From NCBI GenBank assembly GCA_934202095.1, contig CAKPXN010000019.1, positions 1 to 31,052 of the forward strand: a stretch of DNA of 31,052 nucleotides. The letters are read 5' to 3'. Positions 1 to 6,661 of this stretch are shown piece after piece (position 1 is the stretch's first letter; every line of letters starts with the position of its first letter). The stretch comes from an uncultured Veillonella sp. Lineage in GTDB: Bacteria > Bacillota > Negativicutes > Veillonellales > Veillonellaceae. A program made the position numbers and the translations under genes. The notes under the pieces were generated by a model, which worked only from the letters and a program-made list of their open reading frames with translations, did no database searches and was not told where the DNA came from.

Positions 1-165
1 ATCCCATATGCCAAAAGTCATCCCGCTCATCGTCACGGTAAAAAACGAACTCGTCACCCACATTATAACAAGGACAGACACCAGAAACAGGATCTGCACA
101 GTATTGCTGTTGTAGTTCAGGATATAACTATCTGATTCTATCTTTCATTCAGTAAAGCTACGTTT
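1..165 (-). other. Open frame with a hydrophobic segment, cut by the left edge
   Basis: Read leftward on the minus strand, a stop-free frame runs from about 165 to the window edge. It encodes a hydrophobic, membrane-like stretch (VQILFLVSVLVIMW, then TSSFFTVTMSGMTFGIW). Possible starts are GTG at 99 and ATG at 63, but neither has a convincing ribosome binding site. It may be the start of a membrane-protein gene outside the window, a gene remnant, or chance. I do not recognise a family. Low confidence. Confidence 0.22.
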
Positions 166-252
166 TCAATATAGCTACATTGCGCCAATTTTTGGTATTC
201 GGCTTTTATTATTAAATTATATCAAAAAATTTTCTCAGTAATCATCACAAAT

Positions 253-276
253 CTATCACATTTGATAGTATCTATC
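253..276. promoter_or_regulatory. Alternating CTATC/GATAG half-sites, candidate operator
   Basis: Three alternating half-sites form two overlapping perfect inverted repeats: CTATCA-4 nt-TGATAG (253-268) and GATAG-3 nt-CTATC (264-276). The right part, TGATAGTATCTATCG, resembles the 7-1-7 layout of Fur/PerR-family operators but is not a strong match. It lies about 40 bp upstream of the TATAAT box of the gene at 405, a position suited to a regulator. The identity of the regulator is unknown. Confidence 0.4.
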
Positions 277-312
277 GTAAATAATTCTACTATTCAAAAT
301 TATTGTAGATGC

Positions 313-318
313 TATAAT
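313..318 (+). promoter_or_regulatory. Candidate -10 box (TATAAT) for the CDCPGC-motif gene
   Basis: A perfect TATAAT lies about 87 bp upstream of the start at 405. The -35 region (about 290-297, ATTCAA-like) is weak, which would fit a promoter that needs activation. Confidence 0.4.
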
Positions 319-404
319 GAACTCAACAAAAGGAACAGATGCTCATATGATACTAAAGGCACTATTCCAAAGCTATAGTTAGTAGTTATATAAAGGAGAT
401 TATC

Positions 405-752
405 ATGACACATACACAATTAACACAACTCGTACAAGCTTTATTAGACGCACCTACAAGCAATCCAACAGTAAAAGAATTCGCTCAATCTTGGATCAAT
501 GCAGAAGGTAAACCTGAACAAGAAGAGCTTACAAAACAACTCGTATCTGTAGCAGAACAAAACATTGCACTTATCGACGAAACAATCGGCTTTGCTGGCT
601 CTGAACTAGCTATACAAATCCTAGGCGCGGAAGGTGCAGCTAATCTATTACAACACGCTAAAGACATCAAAGCACAAGGTGCAGAATTCTGTGACTGCCC
701 TGGTTGTGTAGCTGCTAAAAATATCATCGATTTGAAAGCAGAAATTAAATAG
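405..752 (+). CDS. Small cytoplasmic protein with a CDCPGC cysteine motif, function unknown
   Basis: This is a 115-residue acidic, helix-rich protein with no signal peptide or membrane segment. Near the C-terminus it has FCDCPGCVAAK, a CxCxxC cluster that could bind a metal or take part in thiol chemistry. The start has an excellent ribosome binding site (AAAGGAGA, 7-8 nt upstream) and the gene ends in its own terminator at 775-807, so it is a monocistronic unit. Upstream are a TATAAT box and a CTATC/GATAG palindrome cluster. I have a vague memory of similar small Negativicutes proteins being labelled as heat-shock proteins, but nothing in the sequence supports a chaperone role. Function is best left open; the reality of the gene is well supported. 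Confidence 0.85.
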   Translation: MTHTQLTQLVQALLDAPTSNPTVKEFAQSWINAEGKPEQEELTKQLVSVAEQNIALIDETIGFAGSELAIQILGAEGAANLLQHAKDIKAQGAEFCDCPGCVAAKNIIDLKAEIK

Positions 753-774
753 TCCCATATACTATCTATTAAGA

Positions 775-807
775 GGCTACCAACACATTATTGGTAGCCA
801 CTTTTTT
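775..807 (+). terminator. Rho-independent terminator of the CDCPGC-motif gene
   Basis: A 9-bp stem GGCTACCAA / TTGGTAGCC with a 7-nt loop is followed by CTTTTTT on the plus strand, 22 nt after the stop codon at 752. Confidence 0.88.
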
Positions 808-814
808 ATATACC

Positions 815-843
815 AAAACAGCTCCTCATAAAAGGAGCTGTTT
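815..843 (-). terminator. Terminator of the DUF4367-like gene
   Basis: An 11-bp stem AAACAGCTCCT / AGGAGCTGTTT with a 6-nt loop lies just downstream of the minus-strand stop at 867. On the minus strand it is followed by TTTTGG. It sits back to back with the plus-strand terminator at 775-807. Confidence 0.75.
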
Positions 844-866
844 ATATGTATATATTTTAAATTATA

Positions 867-1451
867 TTATTGCATATGTGTTTTTTGTCCCACTGTGTTA
901 GTAATAATAGCTTTAGCCATATCGCGATTGACAGGACGTTCAAAGTACAAGGAATGGTTTTGACCATCTTTTACCCATGTTGCAAGGTATACCATGTAAT
1001 TGCCACCTTTGAAAGTCACCTTTGTACCGTTTACTTTTTCAGTAGCTGTTACTCGATAATTATTGTAATCACCACTGATGTTACCCTTCGTATTTGCTAC
1101 GCGGTACACGATGCGTTTACCTGCAGCTTGGTTACGTGTTGCATCCTCACCGGATTGGTAATCATAAATGACTTGCAATATATTTTTATTGATTGTACTT
1201 ACCGATTTAATATTGTAACCTACAGGCATTACCTTCGGCAATTGAGGTGTAATATCCATGTATTTAGCCGCTTCGTCAACAGTATTGAATTCACGAATTG
1301 GACTTGGCATACCAACCATTGGTGCTGCATGTTCCGTTACTACAGGTTTAGCTGGATCAGGTGGTACATCAAGAGTACTTTGTGCGCCAGCAATACCATA
1401 AGAACCTACACACACACAAGCCACAGCCATTAATACGAATTTTTTAAGCAT
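867..1451 (-). CDS. Secreted protein with a DUF4367-like domain
   Basis: A 194-residue protein with a clear Sec signal peptide: MLKK, then a hydrophobic run, then cleavage near GIAGAQ (about residue 23). It is therefore predicted to be periplasmic or surface-exposed. After a proline-rich linker, residues about 55-190 read like DUF4367: a predicted helix (FNTVDEAAKYMDI), then LPKVMPVGYNIKSVSTI and alternating strands ending in the LYFERPVN region. This domain often occurs in the extracytoplasmic parts of anti-sigma-type or envelope proteins; no molecular function is established for it here. The ribosome binding site GGAGATTATACTC precedes the ATG. The SDR gene is 54 bp upstream on the same strand, so the two may be co-transcribed. 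Family assignment is by pattern only. Confidence 0.75.
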   Translation of the reverse strand: MLKKFVLMAVACVCVGSYGIAGAQSTLDVPPDPAKPVVTEHAAPMVGMPSPIREFNTVDEAAKYMDITPQLPKVMPVGYNIKSVSTINKNILQVIYDYQSGEDATRNQAAGKRIVYRVANTKGNISGDYNNYRVTATEKVNGTKVTFKGGNYMVYLATWVKDGQNHSLYFERPVNRDMAKAIITNTVGQKTHMQ

Positions 1452-1505
1452 GAGTATAATCTCCTTTCACTTAATGCAAAAATAGTAAAAACACAGTTAC
1501 ATCAA

Positions 1506-2264
1506 TTATTTCTTATGCACCATAAAACCAGCCGCTTGTTGGTTTGCCATGATGGTTACATCAGAGATTTGCATGCGCTTAGGTTGATTTGTTACATACA
1601 ATACAACATCCGCCACATCCTCTGGTTGAACGGCTTCAATGCCAGCATATACTGATGCGGCTCTTTCAGCATCTCCGTGAAAGCGCACTTCACTAAATGG
1701 CGTTTCTACGATGCCCGGTTGAATCGTTGTCACCTTAATATCCGTAGCAATCGTATCCATGCGAATACCATCACTTAATGTCTTAACAGCCGCCTTTGTT
1801 GCACAGTAAACGGCACCGCCTGGATATGCATAGATACCAGCTGTAGAGCCCATATTTACAATATGTCCACTATTTTGTGCTATCATAAATGGTAAAACAA
1901 CTTTAGTTACATAAAGAAGGCCTAATACATTCGTATTAATCATTGTCACTGCATCATCAACGGAGCTATCTTGGAATGGATCAAGCCCTTGTGCAAGACC
2001 TGCATTATTTACAAGCACATCAACACCACCGAACGCTTCAATAGCAGGTTTAACCTTGGACTCTACATCTTCGCGTTTGCTCACATCGAGAACAAGCGTA
2101 TCAACACGAATACCATATTGCTGCTCAAAATCCTCCTTAATCGCAGCCAAACGATCTGCACGACGACCAGCAAGTAATAAATTATCGCCATCCTTGGCGA
2201 ATGCACGGGCACACTCGAGGCCGATACCAGAAGTAGCACCTGTAACGAAAATTTTGCGGTTCAT
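1506..2264 (-). CDS. Short-chain dehydrogenase/reductase (YdfG-like)
   Basis: A 252-residue classical SDR. The cofactor motif TGATSGIG is at residues 8-15, NNAG at 86-89, and the catalytic Ser140, Tyr153 and Lys157 (YCATK) are all present. AGRR after the second strand suggests NADP(H) preference. The overall pattern (SGIGLECARAFA, DVSKREDVE, TIQPGIVETPFSEVRF) resembles the YdfG branch, whose members oxidise 3-hydroxy acids such as serine; the substrate here is unproven. The start is preceded by a strong site, AAAGGAGGAATACAT. The leader contains one of the large hairpin repeats (about 2277-2392), whose base reaches into the ribosome binding site region. Downstream, 54 bp away, is the secreted DUF4367-like gene. 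Confidence 0.92.
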   Translation of the reverse strand: MNRKIFVTGATSGIGLECARAFAKDGDNLLLAGRRADRLAAIKEDFEQQYGIRVDTLVLDVSKREDVESKVKPAIEAFGGVDVLVNNAGLAQGLDPFQDSSVDDAVTMINTNVLGLLYVTKVVLPFMIAQNSGHIVNMGSTAGIYAYPGGAVYCATKAAVKTLSDGIRMDTIATDIKVTTIQPGIVETPFSEVRFHGDAERAASVYAGIEAVQPEDVADVVLYVTNQPKRMQISDVTIMANQQAAGFMVHKK

Positions 2265-2276
2265 ATGTATTCCTCC

Positions 2277-2392
2277 TTTAAAAGACGGTACTGATGGGCT
2301 CCCAAAACCTCCACCGGCCGGGTCTGACTACGCCCTACGGGCTTCGCAGGGCCAAAGTCGGTTTTGGAAGCCCATCAGAACCTTTCTTTAAA
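2277..2392 (-). repeat. Conserved-core hairpin repeat, copy 1 (upstream of the SDR gene)
   Basis: On the minus strand the 52-nt core (2309-2360) begins CGACTTTGGCCCTG and ends CAGACCCGGCCGGTGGAG, with an inner mini-hairpin GCCC-GTA-GGGC. Arms 2291-2308 and 2361-2378 are complementary at 17 of 18 positions. The odd pair is a G-U wobble when read in the core sense. Pairing continues imperfectly to 2277 and 2392 (TTTAAA on both sides). The inner end is 12 nt from the SDR start codon and abuts its ribosome binding site (about 2268-2276). Confidence 0.8.
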
Positions 2393-2665
2393 TACGTTAT
2401 CCTTATTTCCCGCAAAGATTTTCGTTACGGAAAAAAGAGAAACAGTAATTCAAAACCTAAGTTATAATTTATGTTTTGTGAATCCGTCTTTTAGATTTAT
2501 GTCGATAATAACTATAACACTATTTTACCATATTTCTACTTGTATTATTTCAACGAATACGTTGGCGCTAAAATAGACCCATGTAGAACGCAAAGAACCG
2601 ATAGGGTTCTGAAAACGACTTTTCCCTTTTCCTACCAACGAATGTGTAGGCGCTAATTTAAGGAA
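2393..2665. repeat. Gene-free stretch with small imperfect hairpins
   Basis: No credible gene is seen. Two related segments occur: CAACGAATACGTTGGCGCTAA (2551-2571 region) and CAACGAATGTGTAGGCGCTAA (about 2636-2656). Each lies inside its own inverted repeat: CTATTTTA / TAAAATAG (2520-2527 and 2569-2576), and TTTTCCT / AGGAAAA (about 2627-2633 and 2661-2667). Between them is AGAACC-5 nt-GGTTCT (2594-2610) followed by AAAACGACTTT, which matches the start of the large-hairpin core. Confidence 0.45.
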
Positions 2666-2844
2666 AACATAAAAAGATTGGGCCTACGGCTGTATTGACT
2701 GTAGAAACAAGAAAGGCCCCCTTTCGAAAAACGACTTTGGCCCTGCGAAGGCCGTAGGCCGGAGTCAGACCCGGCCGGTGGAGTTTTTCGGAAGGGGGCC
2801 TTTCTACTACAGCAATTAAGCTAAGGGCCCAATCTGTTTATGTT
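2666..2844 (+). repeat. Conserved-core hairpin repeat, copy 2 (abuts the end of etfA)
   Basis: The core is at 2732-2783 on the plus strand with an inner mini-hairpin GGCC-GTA-GGCC. Inner arms 2711-2731 and 2784-2804 pair at 20 of 21 positions, the exception being a U-G wobble in the core sense. An outer pair of arms, 2666-2684 (AACATAAAAAGATTGGGCC) and 2826-2844, matches at about 18 of 19 positions. Between inner and outer arms, ATTG.CTGTAG also pairs. Almost the whole 179 bp can fold into one long hairpin, and its right end touches the etfA stop codon (2845-2847). It may also act as the operon's terminator. Confidence 0.82.
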
Positions 2845-3840
2845 CTATTTTAAATGCGCCAACATATCGTTGAGTACTTGCATACAATCCCCAACAATCC
2901 CATAGTTCGCGTGTTGGAATATTTCCGCTTTCGGATCGTTATTGATAGCCACGATTGTATCGGCCCCGGAGATGCCGCTCACATGTTGGATAGCACCGGA
3001 GATACCAAATGCCAAGTAGAGTTTAGGGCTTACGGTTTTACCGGTTTGACCCACTTGATATGGCAATTCAATCCAGCCTTTTTCAACGAGTGGACGGGTA
3101 GCACCTACGACGCCACCGATGGCATCGGCAAGTTCGTAGAGTTTATCAAAGTTTTCCTTTGAGCCCATGCCACGGCCGCCAGCTACGATAATATCCGCTT
3201 CTTGGATGTTATAGCCAGATTTGCTAAACGGAATAAAGTCTAACCGTTTTGTACGAATATCTTCCGGCTTGAGGTCAAATTGTTCAAGTTGAATACGGCC
3301 CCAGCTATCTGCGATACGGTCTGGTTTCTTGAATACATTAGGTCGTACAGAGCCCATTTGTGGTCGATGGTTTGGAGAGATGATTTCTGCCAAGATATTG
3401 CCACCTAAAGCAGGACGGGTCCATTCTACAAGGCCTTCTTCTGTATCTACCGTTAGGATAGTGCAGTCCGCAACAACGCCGTTTTGCATGCGTCCAGACA
3501 TGCGCGGTGCTAGGTCACGGCCATTGTTGGTAGCCCCAATTAAGAGGATATTCGGCTTATGGTCTTCAAAGAAATCCGTTAGCACCTTTGTATAGCCATC
3601 CGTCGTGTAGTATTTCAAGAGAGGGCTTTCAAAAACGTGAACAATATCGGCGCCATGAGCCACAAGTTCCTCCGCCTCAGCTTGTACATTTTCACCGAGG
3701 AGCATCACTTGCACGAGTTGCCCCAATTCCTTAGCGATACGGCGAGCTTGACCGATAAGTTCATACGTAACTGGATGCACCACGTCGTCAATGGTGTCAG
3801 CTACGACAAAAACGTCTCTGTATTCATCAAAATTTGTCAT
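2845..3840 (-). CDS. etfA: Electron transfer flavoprotein, alpha subunit (FixB/EtfA)
   Basis: A 331-residue EtfA. The C-terminal FAD domain is clear: IIVAGGRGMGSKENF (about 215-230), VGATRPLVEKGWI, then YQVGQTGKTVSPKLYLAFGI and SGAIQHVSG, ending with the AINNDPKAEIF and YGIVGD segments. With EtfB it carries electrons as a heterodimer; in FixABCX systems this dimer hands them to FixC and ferredoxin/flavodoxin. It is the last gene of the fixC-fixX-etfB-etfA operon. Its ATG overlaps the etfB stop by one base (TAATG), and the ribosome binding site (GGAGGTGA) lies inside the end of etfB, implying translational coupling. Its stop codon directly abuts a large hairpin (2666-2844). Confidence 0.95.
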   Translation of the reverse strand: MTNFDEYRDVFVVADTIDDVVHPVTYELIGQARRIAKELGQLVQVMLLGENVQAEAEELVAHGADIVHVFESPLLKYYTTDGYTKVLTDFFEDHKPNILLIGATNNGRDLAPRMSGRMQNGVVADCTILTVDTEEGLVEWTRPALGGNILAEIISPNHRPQMGSVRPNVFKKPDRIADSWGRIQLEQFDLKPEDIRTKRLDFIPFSKSGYNIQEADIIVAGGRGMGSKENFDKLYELADAIGGVVGATRPLVEKGWIELPYQVGQTGKTVSPKLYLAFGISGAIQHVSGISGADTIVAINNDPKAEIFQHANYGIVGDCMQVLNDMLAHLK

Positions 3841-4844
3841 TATCGGTCACCTCCTTTGGAAACAGCATCAGCCTTAGCGGCCTCTGCAGCGAATGTATTT
3901 GGATCTACCGCCTTCGGTTCGCTAGGCACCACGCTTTCAACGGACGCAGCCCGCTGTACTGGGTCATTTACGTCGATGCCCTCATCGTCTTGCGCCTCTA
4001 CGACCGGTGCATCATTTGGCACCAAGAGGTGGGCAAACTTTTCAGGCTTGATGTGATATGCCAATTCAAGCACCTTTTTGGCACCTTCGTCGACGGATGA
4101 AAGCATTTCTACCTTGCCACGAAGCGGTGGTTGGTACACTTTGCGCACCCGTGTTGGGGAACCGGTAAGGCCAATGCGGCTTTCATCAATATGAGGCATA
4201 TCCCGCAAGGTAATATGATTAATAGTATATCGTTTTGCGTAAATGGAGCTCCAAAGGCCTGGTTGACGAGGCTCATTGAGCTCAGCCGTCGTCGTCACAA
4301 GCAATGGCAACGGCGCTTCAATCACTTCGTAACCGTTTTCGTGCTCCCGCTTTACAATCGCCTTTTGGGCAGCTTGGTCTACGGAAAATTCACAAGCATA
4401 GGTAGCTTGCGCCATGCCGAGTTCCTCAGCGATTTGAGGGCCCACTTGCGCTGTGTCCCCATCGATGGCTTGTTTACCGCAGAAAATGATTTGGAATTGA
4501 CGGTTCATAGTTCGTTGAATATGACGAATAGCGGATGCAATGGTATAGCTTGTAGCCAATGTGTCGGCACCACCAAAGGCACGGTCCGTTACGAGTACTG
4601 CATCATCAGCGCCTAGCGCCAAGCATTGTCGCAACGCTTCTTCAGCTTGTGGAGGGCCCATGGTCACAACCGTAACGCGGCTGCCCTCAATTTGGTCTTT
4701 CACAGTCAAAGCCGCCTCAAGCGCGTGCATATCGTAAGGGTTTACGATGCTAGGCAGACCTGTGCGGATGAGATTATTTGTTTCCGGATCTAGTTTAATT
4801 TCCGACGTATCCGGCACTTGTTTTATACAGACTAATAATTCCAT
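3840..4844 (-). CDS. etfB: Electron transfer flavoprotein, beta subunit (FixA/EtfB)
   Basis: A 334-residue EtfB. The start MELLVCIKQVPDT, the segment NPYDMHALEAAL, and the motif AIDGDTAQVGPQIAEELG (about 125-141) are typical; the last motif surrounds the flavin/nucleotide site of EtfB proteins. Co-occurrence with FixC and FixX suggests the bifurcating or confurcating subgroup, where EtfB binds NADH and a second FAD. The protein is longer than most EtfBs. From about residue 275 there is a low-complexity, acidic and Ala/Pro-rich tail (VVEAQDDEGIDV ... AAEAAKADAVSKGGDR) after the core domain, of unknown role. It starts 4 bp after fixX. Confidence 0.95.
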   Translation of the reverse strand: MELLVCIKQVPDTSEIKLDPETNNLIRTGLPSIVNPYDMHALEAALTVKDQIEGSRVTVVTMGPPQAEEALRQCLALGADDAVLVTDRAFGGADTLATSYTIASAIRHIQRTMNRQFQIIFCGKQAIDGDTAQVGPQIAEELGMAQATYACEFSVDQAAQKAIVKREHENGYEVIEAPLPLLVTTTAELNEPRQPGLWSSIYAKRYTINHITLRDMPHIDESRIGLTGSPTRVRKVYQPPLRGKVEMLSSVDEGAKKVLELAYHIKPEKFAHLLVPNDAPVVEAQDDEGIDVNDPVQRAASVESVVPSEPKAVDPNTFAAEAAKADAVSKGGDR

Positions 4845-4848
4845 GCAC

Positions 4849-5127
4849 TCACCCCTGTCTAAACTCTACGCCCTTGGCGTTACGAGGATATTTCCAAGAT
4901 TTAACAATCGTATGTCCGCACAATACACGACATGTGCCACATTCGAGGCAACCCGCAAAATCAAAGGCAAGTGTGCCATCGTCTTGCAATGTGTATAAAC
5001 CTGCAGGACAGCCATTCACGAGCTTCATCGCCTCTTCGCGGCTTACGCTTTCACCTTCAATAATAATATGAGGACACGTTTCGTCTACATAATATTTATT
5101 CGCGCCCAAACGCTCTTCTAATTTCAT
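4849..5127 (-). CDS. fixX: Ferredoxin-like protein FixX
   Basis: I chose the ATG at 5127, giving 92 residues. It overlaps the fixC stop as ATGA and has AAAGGGG upstream; an in-frame ATG at 5148 would overlap that site and is less likely. The protein has CxxCxxCxxxC at Cys60, 63, 66 and 70 (GCLECGTC, then RVLC) plus Cys40 in GCPAG. This fits one [4Fe-4S] cluster and the remains of a second, as in FixX. It is predicted to pass electrons between the ETF and FixC, corresponding to the iron-sulfur domain of mitochondrial ETF-quinone oxidoreductase. It sits between fixC and etfB in a tight operon. Confidence 0.93.
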   Translation of the reverse strand: MKLEERLGANKYYVDETCPHIIIEGESVSREEAMKLVNGCPAGLYTLQDDGTLAFDFAGCLECGTCRVLCGHTIVKSWKYPRNAKGVEFRQG

Positions 5128-6431
5128 AGGGAACGCACCCCTTTCCATGCATCACGAATCAATCTGAATAGGCCTACATTCTTGACGCGGCGCAACAATT
5201 TTTTCATCAATGGCACCGCACCGTCGCCATTTACGGTGAATACATCATGCATAAGATTGTTTACAAATGCAGGATACTCATTAAAAATACGAGGGTTCGT
5301 CGCCAAGAATTTCGGCATATTTTTATACAATTTCATATCGCGGCGCAACCAAGACGCCTTGATTTGTTTTTCGTACAATTTAGTAACGCGGTCCATATTT
5401 TCGTCGCGCAATGCCACATTGACCGCCTCAGCTGCGCACATACCGGACTCAATAGCAAGGTCCATGCCACGAATCGTGTACCCCAGATTCATACACATCC
5501 GCGCCGCATCGCCAACAACGATGTAACCCTTGCCACCCAATTTTGGCATCGCCTTATAACCGCCTTCAGGCACAAGATGTGCGCTGTGTTCCTTCAATTG
5601 GCCGTTCTTCAAGAGCGGTGCAATTCTAGGATGACTGGTGAAAGCCTCCAACATTTCGTCAACGGATTTGTCTGCCAAGCCGATGTCCTCAAGGCCTACC
5701 ACCATGCCTACGGAAAGGCTATCCTTATTCGTATAAATAAAGCCGCCGCCTAGTAAACCATCTGTCATATCGCCCAATGTAAGCCATGCCATGCCTTCAT
5801 CACCGGACAGCATCAAGCGATTTTCGAGGTCCTCTTTTTTGAATTTATATACCTCTTTCACACCCACAGCCATCGTCTTAGGGTCGGTTGGCCCAGTTAA
5901 ACTAGCCTCTTCTAAGAGAACTGTGTTAGCACCCTCTGCGATGATAACAAGCTTTGCATACACCTCATCATCATGACAACGTACACCGACAACGCGGCGC
6001 TTCTTACCTTCCCCTTCGGTGATAAGCTCCGTTACCTGTACATTAGAAACGAGCAAAGCCCCTTTCTTTTCAGCCTCTTCGGCGAGCCATTTATCGAATT
6101 TAGCGCGCAACACAACGTAGGATTCTTCATTTTCTTTCACATCTTGGTAACTATATTCAATAGTCGTCATCTCATTGCCAGCACCGATGGAAATACGTTC
6201 CTTCGTCACCTTTCTTTCAAGAGGCGCACGGTCCCTAAAATCCGGTACCAATTTCTCTAGGGAATGCGTATAAATACGACCGCCCATCATATTCTTAGCA
6301 CCTGGCGCCATCCCGCGCTCAATGACCAACACCTTCACACGCTGCTCCGCCAAACGCAACGCCGCTGCAGCACCGGCCGGCCCTGCCCCCACGACGATAA
6401 CGTCAAATCTCTCATTTCGATCTATTGCCAT
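5124..6431 (-). CDS. fixC: ETF-quinone oxidoreductase flavoprotein FixC
   Basis: A 435-residue FAD-dependent oxidoreductase of the geranylgeranyl-reductase/ETF-QO family. The dinucleotide-binding motif VVGAGPAGAAAALRLAEQ is at about 13-30, with ERG after the second strand. Further family segments are GGRIYTHSLEKLVPDF, KFDKWLAEEAEKKGA, IIAEGANTVLLEEASL, and the second FAD contact GYIVVGDAARMCMNLGYTIRGMDLAIESG near 305-335. It likely passes electrons from the ETF to the menaquinone pool, together with FixX. It is the first gene of the operon. The ribosome binding site AAAAAGGAGCTGAGTAT lies before the ATG, and a promoter (TTTTCA, 16 bp, TATAAT) is seen at 6505-6478. Confidence 0.94.
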   Translation of the reverse strand: MAIDRNERFDVIVVGAGPAGAAAALRLAEQRVKVLVIERGMAPGAKNMMGGRIYTHSLEKLVPDFRDRAPLERKVTKERISIGAGNEMTTIEYSYQDVKENEESYVVLRAKFDKWLAEEAEKKGALLVSNVQVTELITEGEGKKRRVVGVRCHDDEVYAKLVIIAEGANTVLLEEASLTGPTDPKTMAVGVKEVYKFKKEDLENRLMLSGDEGMAWLTLGDMTDGLLGGGFIYTNKDSLSVGMVVGLEDIGLADKSVDEMLEAFTSHPRIAPLLKNGQLKEHSAHLVPEGGYKAMPKLGGKGYIVVGDAARMCMNLGYTIRGMDLAIESGMCAAEAVNVALRDENMDRVTKLYEKQIKASWLRRDMKLYKNMPKFLATNPRIFNEYPAFVNNLMHDVFTVNGDGAVPLMKKLLRRVKNVGLFRLIRDAWKGVRSL

Positions 6432-6477
6432 ATACTCAGCTCCTTTTTATGAAAGCCTAATTTACATAAGTCTATAT

Positions 6478-6505
6478 ATTATATATTCACGATACAGATT
6501 GAAAA
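6478..6505 (-). promoter_or_regulatory. Candidate promoter of the fixC-fixX-etfB-etfA operon
   Basis: On the minus strand, TTTTCA (6505-6500) is followed after 16 bp by TATAAT (6483-6478), about 47 bp before the fixC start codon. Confidence 0.5.
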
Positions 6506-6555
6506 TACCTTTTTAACATACCATAGGTACATGAAAATTGTATAAGAAAATAAAA

Positions 6556-6579
6556 AATGGGCTGGTCGAGACCAGCCCA
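6556..6579 (-). terminator. Strong hairpin with a minus-strand U-tract, no obvious gene upstream
   Basis: TGGGCTGGTC-GA-GACCAGCCCA is a near-continuous 22-nt palindrome (6558-6579). On the minus strand it is followed by TTTTTTA, the form of an intrinsic terminator for leftward transcription. There is no minus-strand gene to its right before 7462, so it may insulate the fixC promoter or end an unannotated short RNA. Confidence 0.6.
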
Positions 6580-6623
6580 TTAAGTATACTATTTCCGAAG
6601 TTGCTTATAAAATCAATTTGAAA

Positions 6624-6642
6624 GCCTGCGTGAAACGCAGGC
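6624..6642. repeat. Small GC-rich hairpin
   Basis: GCCTGCG-TGAAA-CGCAGGC forms a perfect 7-bp stem with a 5-nt loop. On the plus strand it is followed by CTTTCC, a weak U-tract. No gene ends here. Confidence 0.5.
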
Positions 6643-6661
6643 CTTTCCTCTCTCACACCTA

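Larger units (their letters stand above)
166..404. other. AT-rich intergenic region upstream of the CDCPGC-motif gene
   Basis: No coding potential is visible here. The region holds the overlapping palindromes at 253-276, a TATAAT box at 313-318 and a ribosome binding site (AAAGGAGA) just before the gene at 405. Confidence 0.6.

Noticed and set aside
870..1433. Plus-strand 187-codon frame opposite the DUF4367-like gene
   Set aside because: Antisense to a gene with a signal peptide, ribosome binding site and terminator; Cys/His/Tyr-rich shadow composition.
2056..2576. Plus-strand frames overlapping the SDR gene and hairpin copy 1
   Set aside because: They run through the hairpin repeat and antisense to a conserved gene, with no start signals.
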